The notes under the pieces: generated by a model
What the model saw: the letters and a program-made list of their open reading frames with translations, nothing else
What the model was told of the DNA's origin: nothing
Databases searched by the model: none
Source of the DNA: JAPLDA01 sp043787975
GTDB lineage: Bacteria; Bacteroidota; Bacteroidia; AKYH767-A; 2013-40CM-41-45
Reading direction: 5' to 3'
Assembly: GCA_043787975.1 (NCBI GenBank)
Contig: JAYVUK010000017.1
Location: 62,001 to 126,000 of the forward strand
DNA length: 64,000 bases
Part shown: one piece after another, positions 1 to 8,337 of the stretch
Layout: each line of letters opens with the position of its first letter
Position numbering within the stretch: the stretch's first letter is position 1
Translations under genes and position numbers: made by a program

Positions 1-1
1 G

Positions 2-316
2 AAATTCTATGAAGGATTTGTACAACTGAAGAAAGAAGGGTTTAAAGTAAATGCAATTGCTCCGCAGGCTGCTATTTACCTGACGGTCCAGTTTAACCTG
101 GCAGGAATGAAAACTCAGGACGGCAAAGTATTGAAAACTCAAAAAGATGTAACTCAATATATTTTAGATGAAGGAAAACTGGCATTGGTTCCCTTCTCTG
201 CTTTTGGTTCATCAGAAAATTCAAGCTGGTACAGGCTTTCAGTTGGCACCTGCAATTCTGCGGAGATCGATGAAGTGTTTACTTCGTTGAGAAAATCGTT
301 GAGCGGATTAAGTTAA
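2..316 (+). CDS. Aminotransferase class I/II, C-terminal end (5' partial)
   Basis: The reading frame is open from the first bases of the window and ends at the TAA at 314-316, so only the last 104 or so residues are present. They read like the small C-terminal domain of a fold-type I, pyridoxal-phosphate-dependent aminotransferase: the stretch LVPFSAFGSSENSSWYRLSV is the usual region in which the conserved arginine (here in WYRLS) binds the substrate carboxylate, followed by an amphipathic helix (EIDEVFTSLRKSL). Which amino acid it acts on cannot be told from this piece. The lysine that binds PLP lies upstream of the window. A hairpin of word repeats starts two bases after the stop codon. Confidence 0.8.
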   Translation, partial: KFYEGFVQLKKEGFKVNAIAPQAAIYLTVQFNLAGMKTQDGKVLKTQKDVTQYILDEGKLALVPFSAFGSSENSSWYRLSVGTCNSAEIDEVFTSLRKSLSGLS

Positions 317-317
317 A

Positions 318-377
318 TTTTAGTTCTTAGTTCAAAGTTCTTAATTGGTGCTAGGAACTTTGAACTAAGAACTAAAA
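318..377. repeat. Word palindrome, 23-bp perfect arms (7-bp word TAGTTCT)
   Basis: Left arm 318-340 and right arm 355-377 are exact reverse complements with a 14-base loop. Each arm is itself made of about three copies of a 7-base word (TAGTTCT, TAGTTCA, AAGTTCT). It directly follows the aminotransferase stop codon and could act as a terminator, but there is no T-tract. Confidence 0.85.
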
Positions 378-477
378 ACATTCTAAATACTTAATAAAGT
401 AAACGTCATCCCTTAAAATTTACCTATCGAGAAAATTTTTACTTTCTTTTTTTACTGACGTTTAAAAATCATCACGG

Positions 478-1563
478 ATGAAGAATAATTACTGTGTTAT
501 CATGGCAGGCGGTATTGGCAGCCGCTTCTGGCCGATGAGCCGAAACAATCACCCGAAACAATTTATTGATATTCTCGGAACAGGTAAAACGCTGATCAGG
601 CAAACCTTTGAACGGTTTCTGAAAATTTGTCCGCCCGAAAATATTTTTGTGGTGACGAATGAATTGTACCTGGAACATGTGTACAAACTGATTCCTGAAC
701 TTCCCAAAGAACAGGTGCTTGCCGAACCATTGCGAAGAAATACAGCGCCGTGTGTTGCCTACTCTTCTTTTAAGATCGCTGCGAAAAATCCGAATGCAAA
801 TATTGTTGTGGCTCCATCTGATCATGTGATCAAAGATGAAGAGGGATTTCATGAAGCGATTCTGAAAGCGCTTGACTTCACGGCAAAGAATGATGCACTG
901 ATCACACTTGGGATTCATCCAAGCCGTCCTGACACTGGTTACGGATACATTCAATTCAAGAATGAAGAGAGCGATGAAAAGTTCAAGATCAGTAAAGTGA
1001 AAACATTTACAGAAAAACCGAACCTGGAGATGGCAAAATTCTTTCTCAAGAGCGGAGAGTTTTTATGGAATGCCGGCATCTTTGTATGGAACCTGAAAGC
1101 AATCATGAAAGGATTTGAAGATTTTCTTCCCGAGATGTATGGACTATTCAAAGAAGGAAAAGATTTTTATGATACTCCTGAAGAAGCTGAACATGTTCGC
1201 AAAGCATATACGCACTGCACCAACATTTCCATTGATTACGGAATTATGGAGAAAGCAAAAAACGTGTATGTGATGAGCGCTGAATTCGGCTGGAGTGATT
1301 TAGGAACATGGAAATCTCTTTATGAAAACCTGGATCATGACAATCTTGAAAATGCAATTGTGGGGAATCATGTGATGCTTGATAAGACCAGCAACTGTAT
1401 CATCAACATTCCGAAAGACAAACTTGCCGTGATAGTAGGCCTGGATAATTACATTGTTGTGGAATCGGACAATGTTCTTCTCATTTGTCCGAAAGATGAT
1501 GAGCAACTTGTTCGCAACCTTGTGAACGATGTGAAGATTAAAAAAGGAGAAAAGTATGTTTGA
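478..1563 (+). CDS. manC: Mannose-1-phosphate guanylyltransferase
   Basis: Makes GDP-mannose from mannose-1-phosphate and GTP in the cytoplasm, feeding surface polysaccharide and glycan synthesis. The nucleotidyltransferase signature IMAGGIGSRFWPMSR lies at residues 8-22. The sugar-binding FTEKP is at 177-181 and LWNAGIFVW at 196-204, both typical of GMP-type pyrophosphorylases. At 361 residues it is the short form, without the C-terminal phosphomannose isomerase domain found in the bifunctional ManC/AlgA proteins. The ATG at 478 is immediately followed by the conserved N-terminal strand, so the start is secure. It stands alone: the downstream gene is convergent. Confidence 0.93.
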   Translation: MKNNYCVIMAGGIGSRFWPMSRNNHPKQFIDILGTGKTLIRQTFERFLKICPPENIFVVTNELYLEHVYKLIPELPKEQVLAEPLRRNTAPCVAYSSFKIAAKNPNANIVVAPSDHVIKDEEGFHEAILKALDFTAKNDALITLGIHPSRPDTGYGYIQFKNEESDEKFKISKVKTFTEKPNLEMAKFFLKSGEFLWNAGIFVWNLKAIMKGFEDFLPEMYGLFKEGKDFYDTPEEAEHVRKAYTHCTNISIDYGIMEKAKNVYVMSAEFGWSDLGTWKSLYENLDHDNLENAIVGNHVMLDKTSNCIINIPKDKLAVIVGLDNYIVVESDNVLLICPKDDEQLVRNLVNDVKIKKGEKYV

Positions 1564-1589
1564 GAGTGATGCTTAAAAAGCTCATCGAC

Positions 1590-3014
1590 TTATTCTTTTA
1601 TTAACTTCTGAGTATATGCTTTTTCTCCGTCGTTCACTTTTACAAAATACAATCCGTTTAAAAAATTTCTGGAATTAATAACTTCGCTCTTCGAGTTTAT
1701 TAATGAATGATAAACTTTTTCTCCCATCACATTATAAATTTCAATTGTACCTTCCAATGGCAAGCCTGAGATTGTAAACTCTCCTTCTGAAGGATTAGGA
1801 AAAATCGAAAAAACAGGTAACTTATTTTTTTCTGGTACCTGCATTGGTATGCAAGGATTAGTTGTTGCATCTATTTCCAGTACGTCACAATCAGGACGAT
1901 TACCAGTAGCAGAACCGGCAAAGTCGAAAAGTTTTTCGTACGTATTTGTTGTTGGATCAAAACTAAATATAACACCTAAATTATTAGTTCCTCCTTCGGC
2001 AGTTGTTCCCATTAAAATTCCATAACTATTCAGATTTAAACCTCGCCATGGATTCGCCCCGTTTATGCTATCGAAGTTCATAACAGCAATGAATGTATCT
2101 GTTGACAAATCATAGCTGAATAACATGCCGCGAAAGGAACTGGTATAGCCTTTCGTTACTCCATAAATTTTCCCGTTCGCGTAAGCTACCTTGCCAAACG
2201 GAGAACCTCCATTAAATTGTGCAAAATTGTGCAACGCAGAATAATTACTTGTTAGAGGATCGAAACGATATAAAACTCCACCCCCTAAATCCCCTGAGTA
2301 GGGAGTGGTGCCATATAAGTTTCCATCAGGTGCTTGAATAAGTTTAGAGTACCATGGATCTCCTCCCGTTATTCCATCAAAATCATAAAGATCAGTATGA
2401 ATATGAGTAACCGGATCAAAGCTGAATATTGTCCCGACTCCATAAAACCCACCATGACCTGTTGTTCCATATATTTTACCATCATTTAATAGTGCTAACT
2501 GACCAAAGGGCTCCTTGCCTGTTGAATCAACAAAATCATACACATCAGTATACGTATTTGTCGAGGGATCAAAAGAAAAAATTACACCGCCACTGTCCGC
2601 TCCGCCTGCAGCCGTAGCTCCATAAAGTTTGCAATCATTCCCTAATATTAAACCACTCATCGGAATGTCGCCATCTGAAAAAGAAAGTGAAAAATCATGC
2701 AGCTTCGATATGATATTTGTTGTAGTGTCGAATGAATAAAGAGTACAGCTATTGCCGACACCGCCATGTTCACAAATACCATATATCTTTCCATTTCCTA
2801 CCATTACAATATCTCCTGCAGGATATGAGCCATTAAAATTATTAAAGGATGCGACCTGCACAAATTGATGTCCGGTACTATCAGACTTTAGTATAGCGCC
2901 ATAACCATTGGTACCGGAATATGCGGCTGTAACCCCAAAATTATGAGGATGTTGAGCATGAAGTCCTGAATAGATAAGGAGCAAACATGTCAAAAGTTTA
3001 AATTTGTTTTTCAT
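1590..3014 (-). CDS. Secreted Gloeo/Verruco-repeat protein with type IX sorting domain
   Basis: A surface or extracellular protein of about 474 residues. It starts with a signal peptide (MKNKFKLLTCLLLIYSGLHAQ). It then carries about seven repeats of 35-45 residues with the core 'GK(I/L)YGTT..GG..G.G.(I/L)FSFDP', the pattern of the Gloeo_Verruco (GloVer) repeat family. The last 75 or so residues (FSIFPNPSEGEFTIS ... GLYFVKVNDGEKAYTQKLI) are a type A T9SS sorting domain. I start it at the ATG at 3014 because the signal peptide begins there; a longer reading to 3098 would run 43 bases into fumC and put 28 non-signal residues in front. The function is not known; such repeats are likely beta-propeller-like. 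It is convergent with manC. Confidence 0.85.
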   Translation of the reverse strand: MKNKFKLLTCLLLIYSGLHAQHPHNFGVTAAYSGTNGYGAILKSDSTGHQFVQVASFNNFNGSYPAGDIVMVGNGKIYGICEHGGVGNSCTLYSFDTTTNIISKLHDFSLSFSDGDIPMSGLILGNDCKLYGATAAGGADSGGVIFSFDPSTNTYTDVYDFVDSTGKEPFGQLALLNDGKIYGTTGHGGFYGVGTIFSFDPVTHIHTDLYDFDGITGGDPWYSKLIQAPDGNLYGTTPYSGDLGGGVLYRFDPLTSNYSALHNFAQFNGGSPFGKVAYANGKIYGVTKGYTSSFRGMLFSYDLSTDTFIAVMNFDSINGANPWRGLNLNSYGILMGTTAEGGTNNLGVIFSFDPTTNTYEKLFDFAGSATGNRPDCDVLEIDATTNPCIPMQVPEKNKLPVFSIFPNPSEGEFTISGLPLEGTIEIYNVMGEKVYHSLINSKSEVINSRNFLNGLYFVKVNDGEKAYTQKLIKE

Positions 3015-3055
3015 TTTTTGACATTTATTCAAAAAGGAAAACAAATATATCAAAA

Positions 3056-4459
3056 TTATTTGCTTTTCAATCCCACCATCTCCTCCGGTATCACCCACTC
3101 ATCAAACTGTTCAGCCGTTAAATAACCAAGATCAATCGCCGTTTGCTTCAATGTTTTGCCTTGCTTGTGCGCAGTTTGTGCAATCTCTGCGGCTTTGTAA
3201 TAACCTATTTTATCGTTGAGCGCAGTCACAAGCATCAGTGAATTGTGGAGATGTTTTTTGATATTTTCTTCAATCGGTTTTATTCCGGTCGCACATTTGT
3301 CATTGAACGAAATACAAACATCACCAATCAATCGCGCGCTGTGAAGGAAGTTATAAATCATCACCGTCTTGAAAACGTTCAGTTCAAAATGACCACTTGC
3401 TCCGCCAATGTTAATCGCAACATCATTTCCCAATACTTGTGCAGCGACCATCGTCATGGCTTCGCACTGAGTCGGGTTTACTTTTCCGGGCATGATGGAA
3501 GAGCCCGGTTCATTATCAGGAATATAAAGTTCACCAATGCCGCAACGCGGACCAGAAGCAAGCAATCGAATGTCGTTTGCAATTTTCATCATGGAGCATG
3601 CAACTGTTTTCAACGCACCATGTGATTCCACGATGGCATCATGCGCTGCAAGCGCTTCAAATTTATTTTCTGCTGTGACAAACGGAAGTTTTGTAAGCTC
3701 GGAAATTTTCTTCGCTACGTTCACGTCGTATTTCGGTGGAGTGTTGATGCCGGTTCCAACTGCTGTTCCACCAAGCGCGAGCTCAGCAAGATGTAGAAGT
3801 GAATGTTCAATGGCACGAATGCCGTGATCAAGTTGTGAAACATATCCTGAAATTTCCTGGCCGAGTGTGAGCGGTGTAGCATCCATCAGGTGCGTTCTGC
3901 CAATCTTTACAATGTGCATGAACTCTTTGCTCTTTGCAGTAAGTGTATCCCGAAGTTTTTTAATCCCGGGTAACGTTGTCTCCACCAAAATCTTGTACGC
4001 TGCAATGTGCATCGCTGTCGGAAACGTATCATTCGATGATTGCGATTTGTTTACATCATCATTCGGATGAATTACTTTTTTCTCATCCGTTAGCTTTCCT
4101 CCGCTCATCACATGAGCACGGTAAGCAATCACTTCATTCACATTCATGTTGCTTTGCGTACCGCTTCCTGTCTGCCATATAACAAGCGGAAACTGATCAT
4201 CTAATTTTCCATCAAGAATTTCATCACATACCTTTCCGATGAGATCAGAAGTTTCTTTTGATAAAACACCTGCATCTAAGTTAGTCATCGCAGCCGCTTT
4301 TTTAAGAAAGGCGAATGCACGAATAATTTCTTTCGGCATCCGGTTGATGTCCTGGGCGATCTTGAAATTCTCAATGGAACGTTGCGTTTGGGCGCCCCAG
4401 TAAACGTTGGCAGGAACTTCCACAATTCCCATGGTGTCTTTTTCTTTTCTGAAATCCAT
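3056..4459 (-). CDS. fumC: Fumarate hydratase, class II
   Basis: Converts fumarate to L-malate in the TCA cycle; iron-independent class II enzyme acting as a homotetramer. At 467 residues it has the family's full length. Visible motifs are TGSGTQSNMNVNEV (substrate site), GRTHLMDATPLTLGQE (catalytic His region) and the fumarase/aspartase signature GSSIMPGKVNP with the catalytic serine loop. The N-terminus MDFRKEKDTMGIVEVP is the usual one. The gene lies 26 bases downstream of the haem-binding protein gene on the same strand and may be co-transcribed with it. Confidence 0.96.
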   Translation of the reverse strand: MDFRKEKDTMGIVEVPANVYWGAQTQRSIENFKIAQDINRMPKEIIRAFAFLKKAAAMTNLDAGVLSKETSDLIGKVCDEILDGKLDDQFPLVIWQTGSGTQSNMNVNEVIAYRAHVMSGGKLTDEKKVIHPNDDVNKSQSSNDTFPTAMHIAAYKILVETTLPGIKKLRDTLTAKSKEFMHIVKIGRTHLMDATPLTLGQEISGYVSQLDHGIRAIEHSLLHLAELALGGTAVGTGINTPPKYDVNVAKKISELTKLPFVTAENKFEALAAHDAIVESHGALKTVACSMMKIANDIRLLASGPRCGIGELYIPDNEPGSSIMPGKVNPTQCEAMTMVAAQVLGNDVAINIGGASGHFELNVFKTVMIYNFLHSARLIGDVCISFNDKCATGIKPIEENIKKHLHNSLMLVTALNDKIGYYKAAEIAQTAHKQGKTLKQTAIDLGYLTAEQFDEWVIPEEMVGLKSK

Positions 4460-4485
4460 GATCTGGTAATTTATGATTGAATAAT

Positions 4486-4986
4486 TTATGACGGTCGCTG
4501 TTTTCTCTTCAGACTATCAGCCGGATATTTTGCTTTCATTTCATTTTGCATGTCTTCCGACCACTTCATCAATGTTCTTTTTTGATCTGGGGAAAGAATT
4601 GCATCGCGATGAACCAAGCTATAAGAACCGATTGGCATTTCATCCTCTTTGATTTCTTCTCCGATTTCTTCAAACTTGCGAAATTGTCGTCTTAAACTAT
4701 ACGTCGCAAACTCATCAAAATTCAACTCTCCCTTTCCATCGCTCACATGACCATTCATCCACCAATCAATGGGTTGCACATGAACATACCATGGATAAAC
4801 AGTATTGTTGCTGTGACAATCGTTACAGGATTTGTCGATAATATTCTGCACATCTTCCGGAACACTGAAGGTTTTTGAAATATGATTCGCTGATGGAGTT
4901 GAAGAAGCATTTTTTTCAGGATGAAAAAACTGAATGACAAGGAGTGCTACCAGGAGAATCCAGAGAATTTTTTTGAATCGTTTCAT
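4486..4986 (-). CDS. Haem-binding domain (cytochrome c-like) periplasmic protein
   Basis: A 166-residue exported or membrane-anchored haem protein. Residues 4-21 are one hydrophobic helix after a basic start (MKRFKKILWILLVALLVIQF). The class c haem-binding motif CNDCH lies at residues 54-58 and is followed by SNNTVYPWYVHVQPIDWW, the hallmark of the Bacteroidota haem-bd family (PF14376 type). The segment HVSDGKGELNFDEF is also typical. It probably carries one covalently bound haem at the periplasmic face. Its partner is not evident here. It ends 26 bases before fumC and starts 16 bases after the ArsC-like gene, so the three may form one transcript. Confidence 0.85.
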   Translation of the reverse strand: MKRFKKILWILLVALLVIQFFHPEKNASSTPSANHISKTFSVPEDVQNIIDKSCNDCHSNNTVYPWYVHVQPIDWWMNGHVSDGKGELNFDEFATYSLRRQFRKFEEIGEEIKEDEMPIGSYSLVHRDAILSPDQKRTLMKWSEDMQNEMKAKYPADSLKRKQRPS

Positions 4987-5002
4987 ACGAGTAGGTTTTG
5001 AA

Positions 5003-5347
5003 TCAAAGAATTTGCAGAATTGTTTCAGGTGGTCTTCCGATAATTGCTTTTCCGTCTTTTACTACAATCGGTCGTTCAATCAAAATGGGATTCTTTACAA
5101 GAATTTTTATCCATTCCGATTCTGATATTTTTTTGCCTTCGTATTTTTCTTTGTACAACTTTTCCTTTTTCCGAACCAATTGCTCTGCTTTCATTCCAAG
5201 CATTTTCAGAATCTCTTTGATTTCCTTATGAGAAGGTGTTTCAACTAAATATTCTATTAACTCAAAATCTTCTTTTGCATTTTTCTTCAATAAACCAAGA
5301 GCAGTTTGGCAAGTCGCGCAGTTGGGTTTGAAATATACTTTGAGCAT
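5003..5347 (-). CDS. ArsC/Spx-family thioredoxin-fold protein (arsenate reductase-like)
   Basis: A 114-residue protein of the ArsC family with a thioredoxin-like fold. The redox cysteine region is CATC at residues 10-13, close after the first strand, and the conserved arginine-proline of the active site appears in NPILIERPIVV near the C-terminus. The family includes glutaredoxin-coupled arsenate reductases (ArsC/YffB) and Spx regulators. The CxxC spacing and the absence of an arsenic operon nearby make a true arsenate reductase uncertain; a general thiol redox role is equally possible. The start ATG at 5347 is next to the word-repeat array beginning at 5349. Confidence 0.8.
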   Translation of the reverse strand: MLKVYFKPNCATCQTALGLLKKNAKEDFELIEYLVETPSHKEIKEILKMLGMKAEQLVRKKEKLYKEKYEGKKISESEWIKILVKNPILIERPIVVKDGKAIIGRPPETILQIL

Positions 5348-5348
5348 G

Positions 5349-5798
5349 TGAAGGTGATTAAGTAACTAAGCGATTAAGTGATTGAGTGTTGAGATCATTT
5401 TTCAGCTTATTCATTAAACCATGAACGAGAGCAGATACTTTGTTCATTTTATTTTCTGTATCAATAATCTCTTCTTGTTTTAAATATTTAAGATTAATAC
5501 ATATTGCTAAAATAGTATCTACTTCACTCAATGAACCTTCTGCAATAAATAAATGTTGAATAAATTCCTTTTTTGTATTTCGGGCTGCTCCTTCTGCAAT
5601 GTTTAAAGGAACCGAAGTAACTGCTCTTTTTATTTGGCTTACTAAACCAAACTTTTCATCGGCAGGCAATTTCAAGCTAATTTCATAAATCATTTGAACC
5701 AATTCAATTGATTCCTTCCAAGCCAAAAGATTCTTGTGCGGTCGCATGCTCAATTACTTAATAACTTAATCTCTTAATTACTTAGTCACCTAATCACT
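5349..5798. mobile_element. Candidate mini-element: inverted word arrays around a four-helix-bundle gene
   Basis: Left boundary 5349-5392 holds five tandem copies of an 8-base word close to GTGATTAA. Right boundary 5749-5798 holds six copies of the same word in reverse complement (CTTAATTA, CTTAGTCA and similar). Between them lies one complete four-helix-bundle gene and nothing else. The right array runs into the last codons and the stop of prfB, the left array ends next to the ArsC-like start codon. That this unit moves is my inference; no transposase and no clear target duplication is visible. Confidence 0.45.
5358..5747 (-). CDS. Four-helix-bundle protein (23S rRNA intervening-sequence/S23 family)
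   Basis: A 129-residue protein of the S23/IVS four-helix-bundle family (PF05635 / TIGR02436 type). Characteristic segments are NLLAWKESIELVQMIYEIS (helix 1), FGLVSQIKRAVTSVPLNIAEG (the family signature) and FIQHLFIAEGSLSEVDTIL. Homologues are encoded in rRNA intervening sequences and related proteins serve as accessory subunits (Avd) of diversity-generating reverse transcriptases. No reverse transcriptase is near this copy. I use the ATG at 5747, not the in-frame TTG at 5753, because the family starts just there and the bases before it belong to the repeat. The last ten codons and the stop come from the left repeat (ending LNRLVT). The gene has no room for a promoter of its own outside the repeat. 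Confidence 0.9.
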   Translation of the reverse strand: MRPHKNLLAWKESIELVQMIYEISLKLPADEKFGLVSQIKRAVTSVPLNIAEGAARNTKKEFIQHLFIAEGSLSEVDTILAICINLKYLKQEEIIDTENKMNKVSALVHGLMNKLKNDLNTQSLNRLVT

Positions 5799-6883
5799 TC
5801 TTCTCTGCAAACTCCATCAAATACGCTTTCATAAACTCGTTCAGGTCGCCATCCATGACTGCAGTTACATTGGATGTTTCATAATCGGTGCGAAGGTCTT
5901 TCACCATTTTATACGGATGAAAAACATAACTGCGGATTTGGGAACCCCATTCAATTTTCCTTTTTGTTGCTTCCGTTACAGCTTTTGCTTCATTCCGTTT
6001 TCTCAACTCCAGTTCATACAACTGTGAACGTAACATTTTCATAGCACGCTCGCGGTTCGCATTCTGTGAACGTTCAACCTGGCACACAACTACAATTCCT
6101 GTTGGCTTATGAGTAAGCTGAACTTTCGTCTCTACCTTATTTACATTCTGTCCTCCTGCTCCGCCTGAACGTGATGTTTGCAAATCGATGTCAGCATCTT
6201 TTATTTCTATGTTGATGGTGTCGTCAATGACCGGATATGCGAAGATGGAAGCAAACGAGGTGTGGCGCTTTGCATTTGAGTCGAAGGGTGAAATGCGAAC
6301 AAGGCGATGAACACCACTTTCTGCTTTCAGGTAACCGTAAGCAAAGTCGCCTTCAAATTCAAGCGTGGCAGATTTAATTCCGGCTCCCTCACCATTTTGC
6401 TTATCGACTTCCGTTACTTTATAACCGTTTTTTTCTCCCCACATGATGTACATGCGCATGAGCATCTCTGCCCAATCCTGGCTTTCGGTACCGCCGGCAC
6501 CGGAATTAATATTCAAGACAGCGTTGAGCTGATCTTCTTCAGCACCCAACATACGTTTGAATTCAAGGTCATCAAGTAATTTGAGTGTTTGATTGTAATG
6601 GACATCCACTTCCTTTTCGGTGGCATCACCCGATTTAAAAAAATCAAACAGTACGGTTAAATCCTCAAACGATTTATTGACCTGATCAACCGCGGTTGTC
6701 CAGTTTTTCTTTTGCTTGATTCCTTTTAAAAGCTTCTCAGCTTGTTTTGGATCGTTCCAAAAATCAGGAGCATGAGAAATTTTTTCTTCTTCTTCGATCG
6801 CTTTCAGTTTGCCATCGATGTCAAAGATGCCTCCTCAGGGCATCGGTGCGCTCTTTAATCTCTTTTAATTGTTCGTAAGTCAT
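5794..6883 (-). CDS. prfB: Peptide chain release factor 2, programmed +1 frameshift
   Basis: Releases nascent chains at UGA and UAA stop codons. The gene is split. A first frame of 20 codons (MTYEQLKEIKERTDALRRHL, 6883-6824) ends at an in-frame TGA at 6823-6821. Shifting +1 continues as GAC and gives 342 further residues, total 362, the family's normal length. The SPF stop-codon recognition tripeptide is in RLVRISPFDSNAK and the peptidyl-hydrolysis GGQ in SGGAGGQNVNKVETK. Autoregulation is expected: low RF2 makes ribosomes pause at the TGA and shift. The natural C-terminus EFAEKK and its stop lie at the edge of a word-repeat array. Confidence 0.96.
6820..6835 (-). promoter_or_regulatory. RF2 autoregulatory +1 frameshift site
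   Basis: On the minus strand the order is AGGAGG (internal Shine-Dalgarno-like), three bases, then CTTTGAC. The slippery CTT codon is followed by the in-frame TGA and a C, the classic poor-termination context. It is notable that an SD-like hexamer is kept here in a phylum whose genes seldom use one. Confidence 0.93.
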
Positions 6884-6921
6884 ATAGTTGCGAAATTACG
6901 TCAAAACATTCAATTCAATCC

Positions 6922-7034
6922 ACCGAATTACGAATTTTTTACGAAACTACGAATACAAGAATAGTCTGTATACTTAATTTGCAAGTTGTATTATTCTTAA
7001 TTCGTGTGAAGTGCTTCGTAATTAGTAGTTTAGT
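6922..7034. repeat. Word palindrome built on ACGAAT
   Basis: Left half 6922-6964 has repeated ACGAAT-type words (TTACGAAT, TTACGAAA, CTACGAAT). Right half 6990-7034 has the reverse complements (ATTCGTG, CTTCGTA, TTAGTAGT). It fills most of the gap between prfB and recX. The same word recurs at 59006-59160. Confidence 0.65.
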
Positions 7035-7037
7035 ATT

Positions 7038-7529
7038 TTATTCGTACTTCGATGGAATCTGTTTAAGAAGTGACCACACCAGCTCGGCTTCAAAGCCACG
7101 GCTGATTGCATATTGAGCCACTTTGTAATTCTTTTTCATCGGATTTTTCTCGCTTACCTTTTTTGACTTCTCTGCAATTATTTTTTTTAATTCCTTCAGA
7201 TAATCCCGATCATCAATTCCTTTCAACGCTTGCTTGATCAGGTTCTCAGAAACTCGTTTTTGTTTCAGCGCCAATTTAATTTTTATTCTTCCCCACCCTT
7301 TTGTTCTGAACTTTCCTCCGGCAAAAGCATTGGCAAAACGTTCTTCTTTTAGAAAACCGGAAATGATCAATTCGGCAATGATATTTTCGACATCATTTTT
7401 ATGCAACCCGAACGTGTACAGTTTGTCGCGCACTTCCTGCTGACTGCGTTCCTGGTATGCACAATATTTTTGCGCCCTGATGAGTGCCTGATGCGGATCT
7501 AAAATTTTTTTTATCCTTTTTTCTTCCAT
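7038..7529 (-). CDS. recX: Regulatory protein RecX
   Basis: Modulates RecA filaments during recombination and SOS repair. The 163-residue protein shows the three-helix RecX repeats: ALIRAQKYCAYQERSQQEVRDKL at the N-terminus, then IIAELIISGFLKEERFANAFA, then GWGRIKIKLALKQKRVSENLI. Length and motif order fit the family. The start ATG at 7529 precedes the repeat region directly. recA is not in the window. The gene is followed by the ACGAAT repeat and then prfB on the same strand. Confidence 0.88.
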   Translation of the reverse strand: MEEKRIKKILDPHQALIRAQKYCAYQERSQQEVRDKLYTFGLHKNDVENIIAELIISGFLKEERFANAFAGGKFRTKGWGRIKIKLALKQKRVSENLIKQALKGIDDRDYLKELKKIIAEKSKKVSEKNPMKKNYKVAQYAISRGFEAELVWSLLKQIPSKYE

Positions 7530-7845
7530 AAACGAAATGCGAAACTAAGCATCAGAATCATTCATCCGATTTTAAATAAGAAGTCTTCTGAAGAGATTGC
7601 CAATAAATCCATGATTTTATATCCTTTAGAAACATCCGATTGAGTCTTAGAGACTATTATTTTTTTATCTAAACATATAAAAACAGCATCTTTTTAACAC
7701 ATAATGTATTTTAAGACAACACATTATCTTCAATTTGTCAGTTATAGTTTTTTTCTATATTTGGCATAACACAGAACAATAGATTCAGGATTTTCAAAAC
7801 AGTTTAACAACACAAAACAATTCCTAACTCTAAAAAAACACAATC
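7530..7845. other. Intergenic region between recX and a secreted protein gene
   Basis: This 316-base gap separates divergent genes. It holds the plus-strand promoter at 7734-7763 and an A/T-rich 5' leader of about 75 bases. I see no further gene, hairpin or repeat of note. Confidence 0.6.
7734..7763 (+). promoter_or_regulatory. Bacteroidota sigma-A type promoter
   Basis: A -33 box TTTG at 7734-7737 and a -7 box TATATTTG at 7756-7763, 18 bases apart, match the TTTG / TAnnTTTG consensus. It would start transcription near 7770, ahead of the gene at 7846. Confidence 0.7.
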
Positions 7846-8304
7846 ATGAAAAGCAACACACTACTTTTATTTTTATTAATTCTTGCCTTGGTCGGTGACG
7901 CAGTTCTCGCCTGGAAACTTTACGAATGTATGGAGAAAGATGACTGGACTCAACCCTCAACTGATTGCACATCTATTCGCACCACCAATAAAACAGGAAT
8001 GTTGGGTGAGTGGAATAATTTCAATACTCTGAATGGGACTACTGAGCAAAACTGGGGAGTTGTATGCAGGGATGCTTTTAAAACAATGTTTGCTGACCCT
8101 GATGTAAATGCTGTTTCAATTTACATCTGCGCAGACAACAATGATCCCAGCAAAACACATGTATATTCAATTGGGCTTGCCGGTTGCATGGTTATTCAGG
8201 GTACAACTCCAGGCAGCGGAGAGGTGATCACAAAAAAGGATGCTGTTTATTATACTGCTGAACCTTGGTGTCCTCCAACTTGTTATACGCGTACAGAACG
8301 ATAA
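7846..8304 (+). CDS. Small secreted or membrane-anchored protein, unknown
   Basis: I do not recognise this 152-residue protein. It begins with a hydrophobic signal or anchor (residues 4-23, TLLLFLLILALVGDAVLAW). The mature part has seven cysteines, including the run CPPTC near the end, which suggests disulfides outside the cytoplasm. A good promoter lies upstream at 7734-7763, and the kinase-like gene starts 33 bases after its stop, so the two may be co-transcribed. It could be a ligand or accessory protein for that sensor, but this is only inferred from position. Confidence 0.65.
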   Translation: MKSNTLLLFLLILALVGDAVLAWKLYECMEKDDWTQPSTDCTSIRTTNKTGMLGEWNNFNTLNGTTEQNWGVVCRDAFKTMFADPDVNAVSIYICADNNDPSKTHVYSIGLAGCMVIQGTTPGSGEVITKKDAVYYTAEPWCPPTCYTRTER

Positions 8305-8337
8305 ATTTTCATTATCCGAAAGGATTTGAGATTGATT

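Noticed and set aside
318..377. The first palindrome as a plain intrinsic terminator
   Set aside because: It has no T-tract and is A/T-rich; its word structure puts it with the other arrays.
472..954. Open frame opposite manC
   Set aside because: It overlaps a clear conserved enzyme and its product has no family features.
5748..5753. TTG at 5753 as start of the four-helix-bundle gene
   Set aside because: It lies in the repeat and the family starts at the ATG at 5747.
5349..5798. Word arrays as a CRISPR
   Set aside because: The units are 8 bases, imperfect and without spacers, and no cas gene is near.
6609..6883. prfB looks like a frameshifted pseudogene with an in-frame TGA
   Set aside because: The context AGGAGG - CAT - CTT TGA C is the programmed RF2 frameshift site and both frames are conserved, so the gene is intact.
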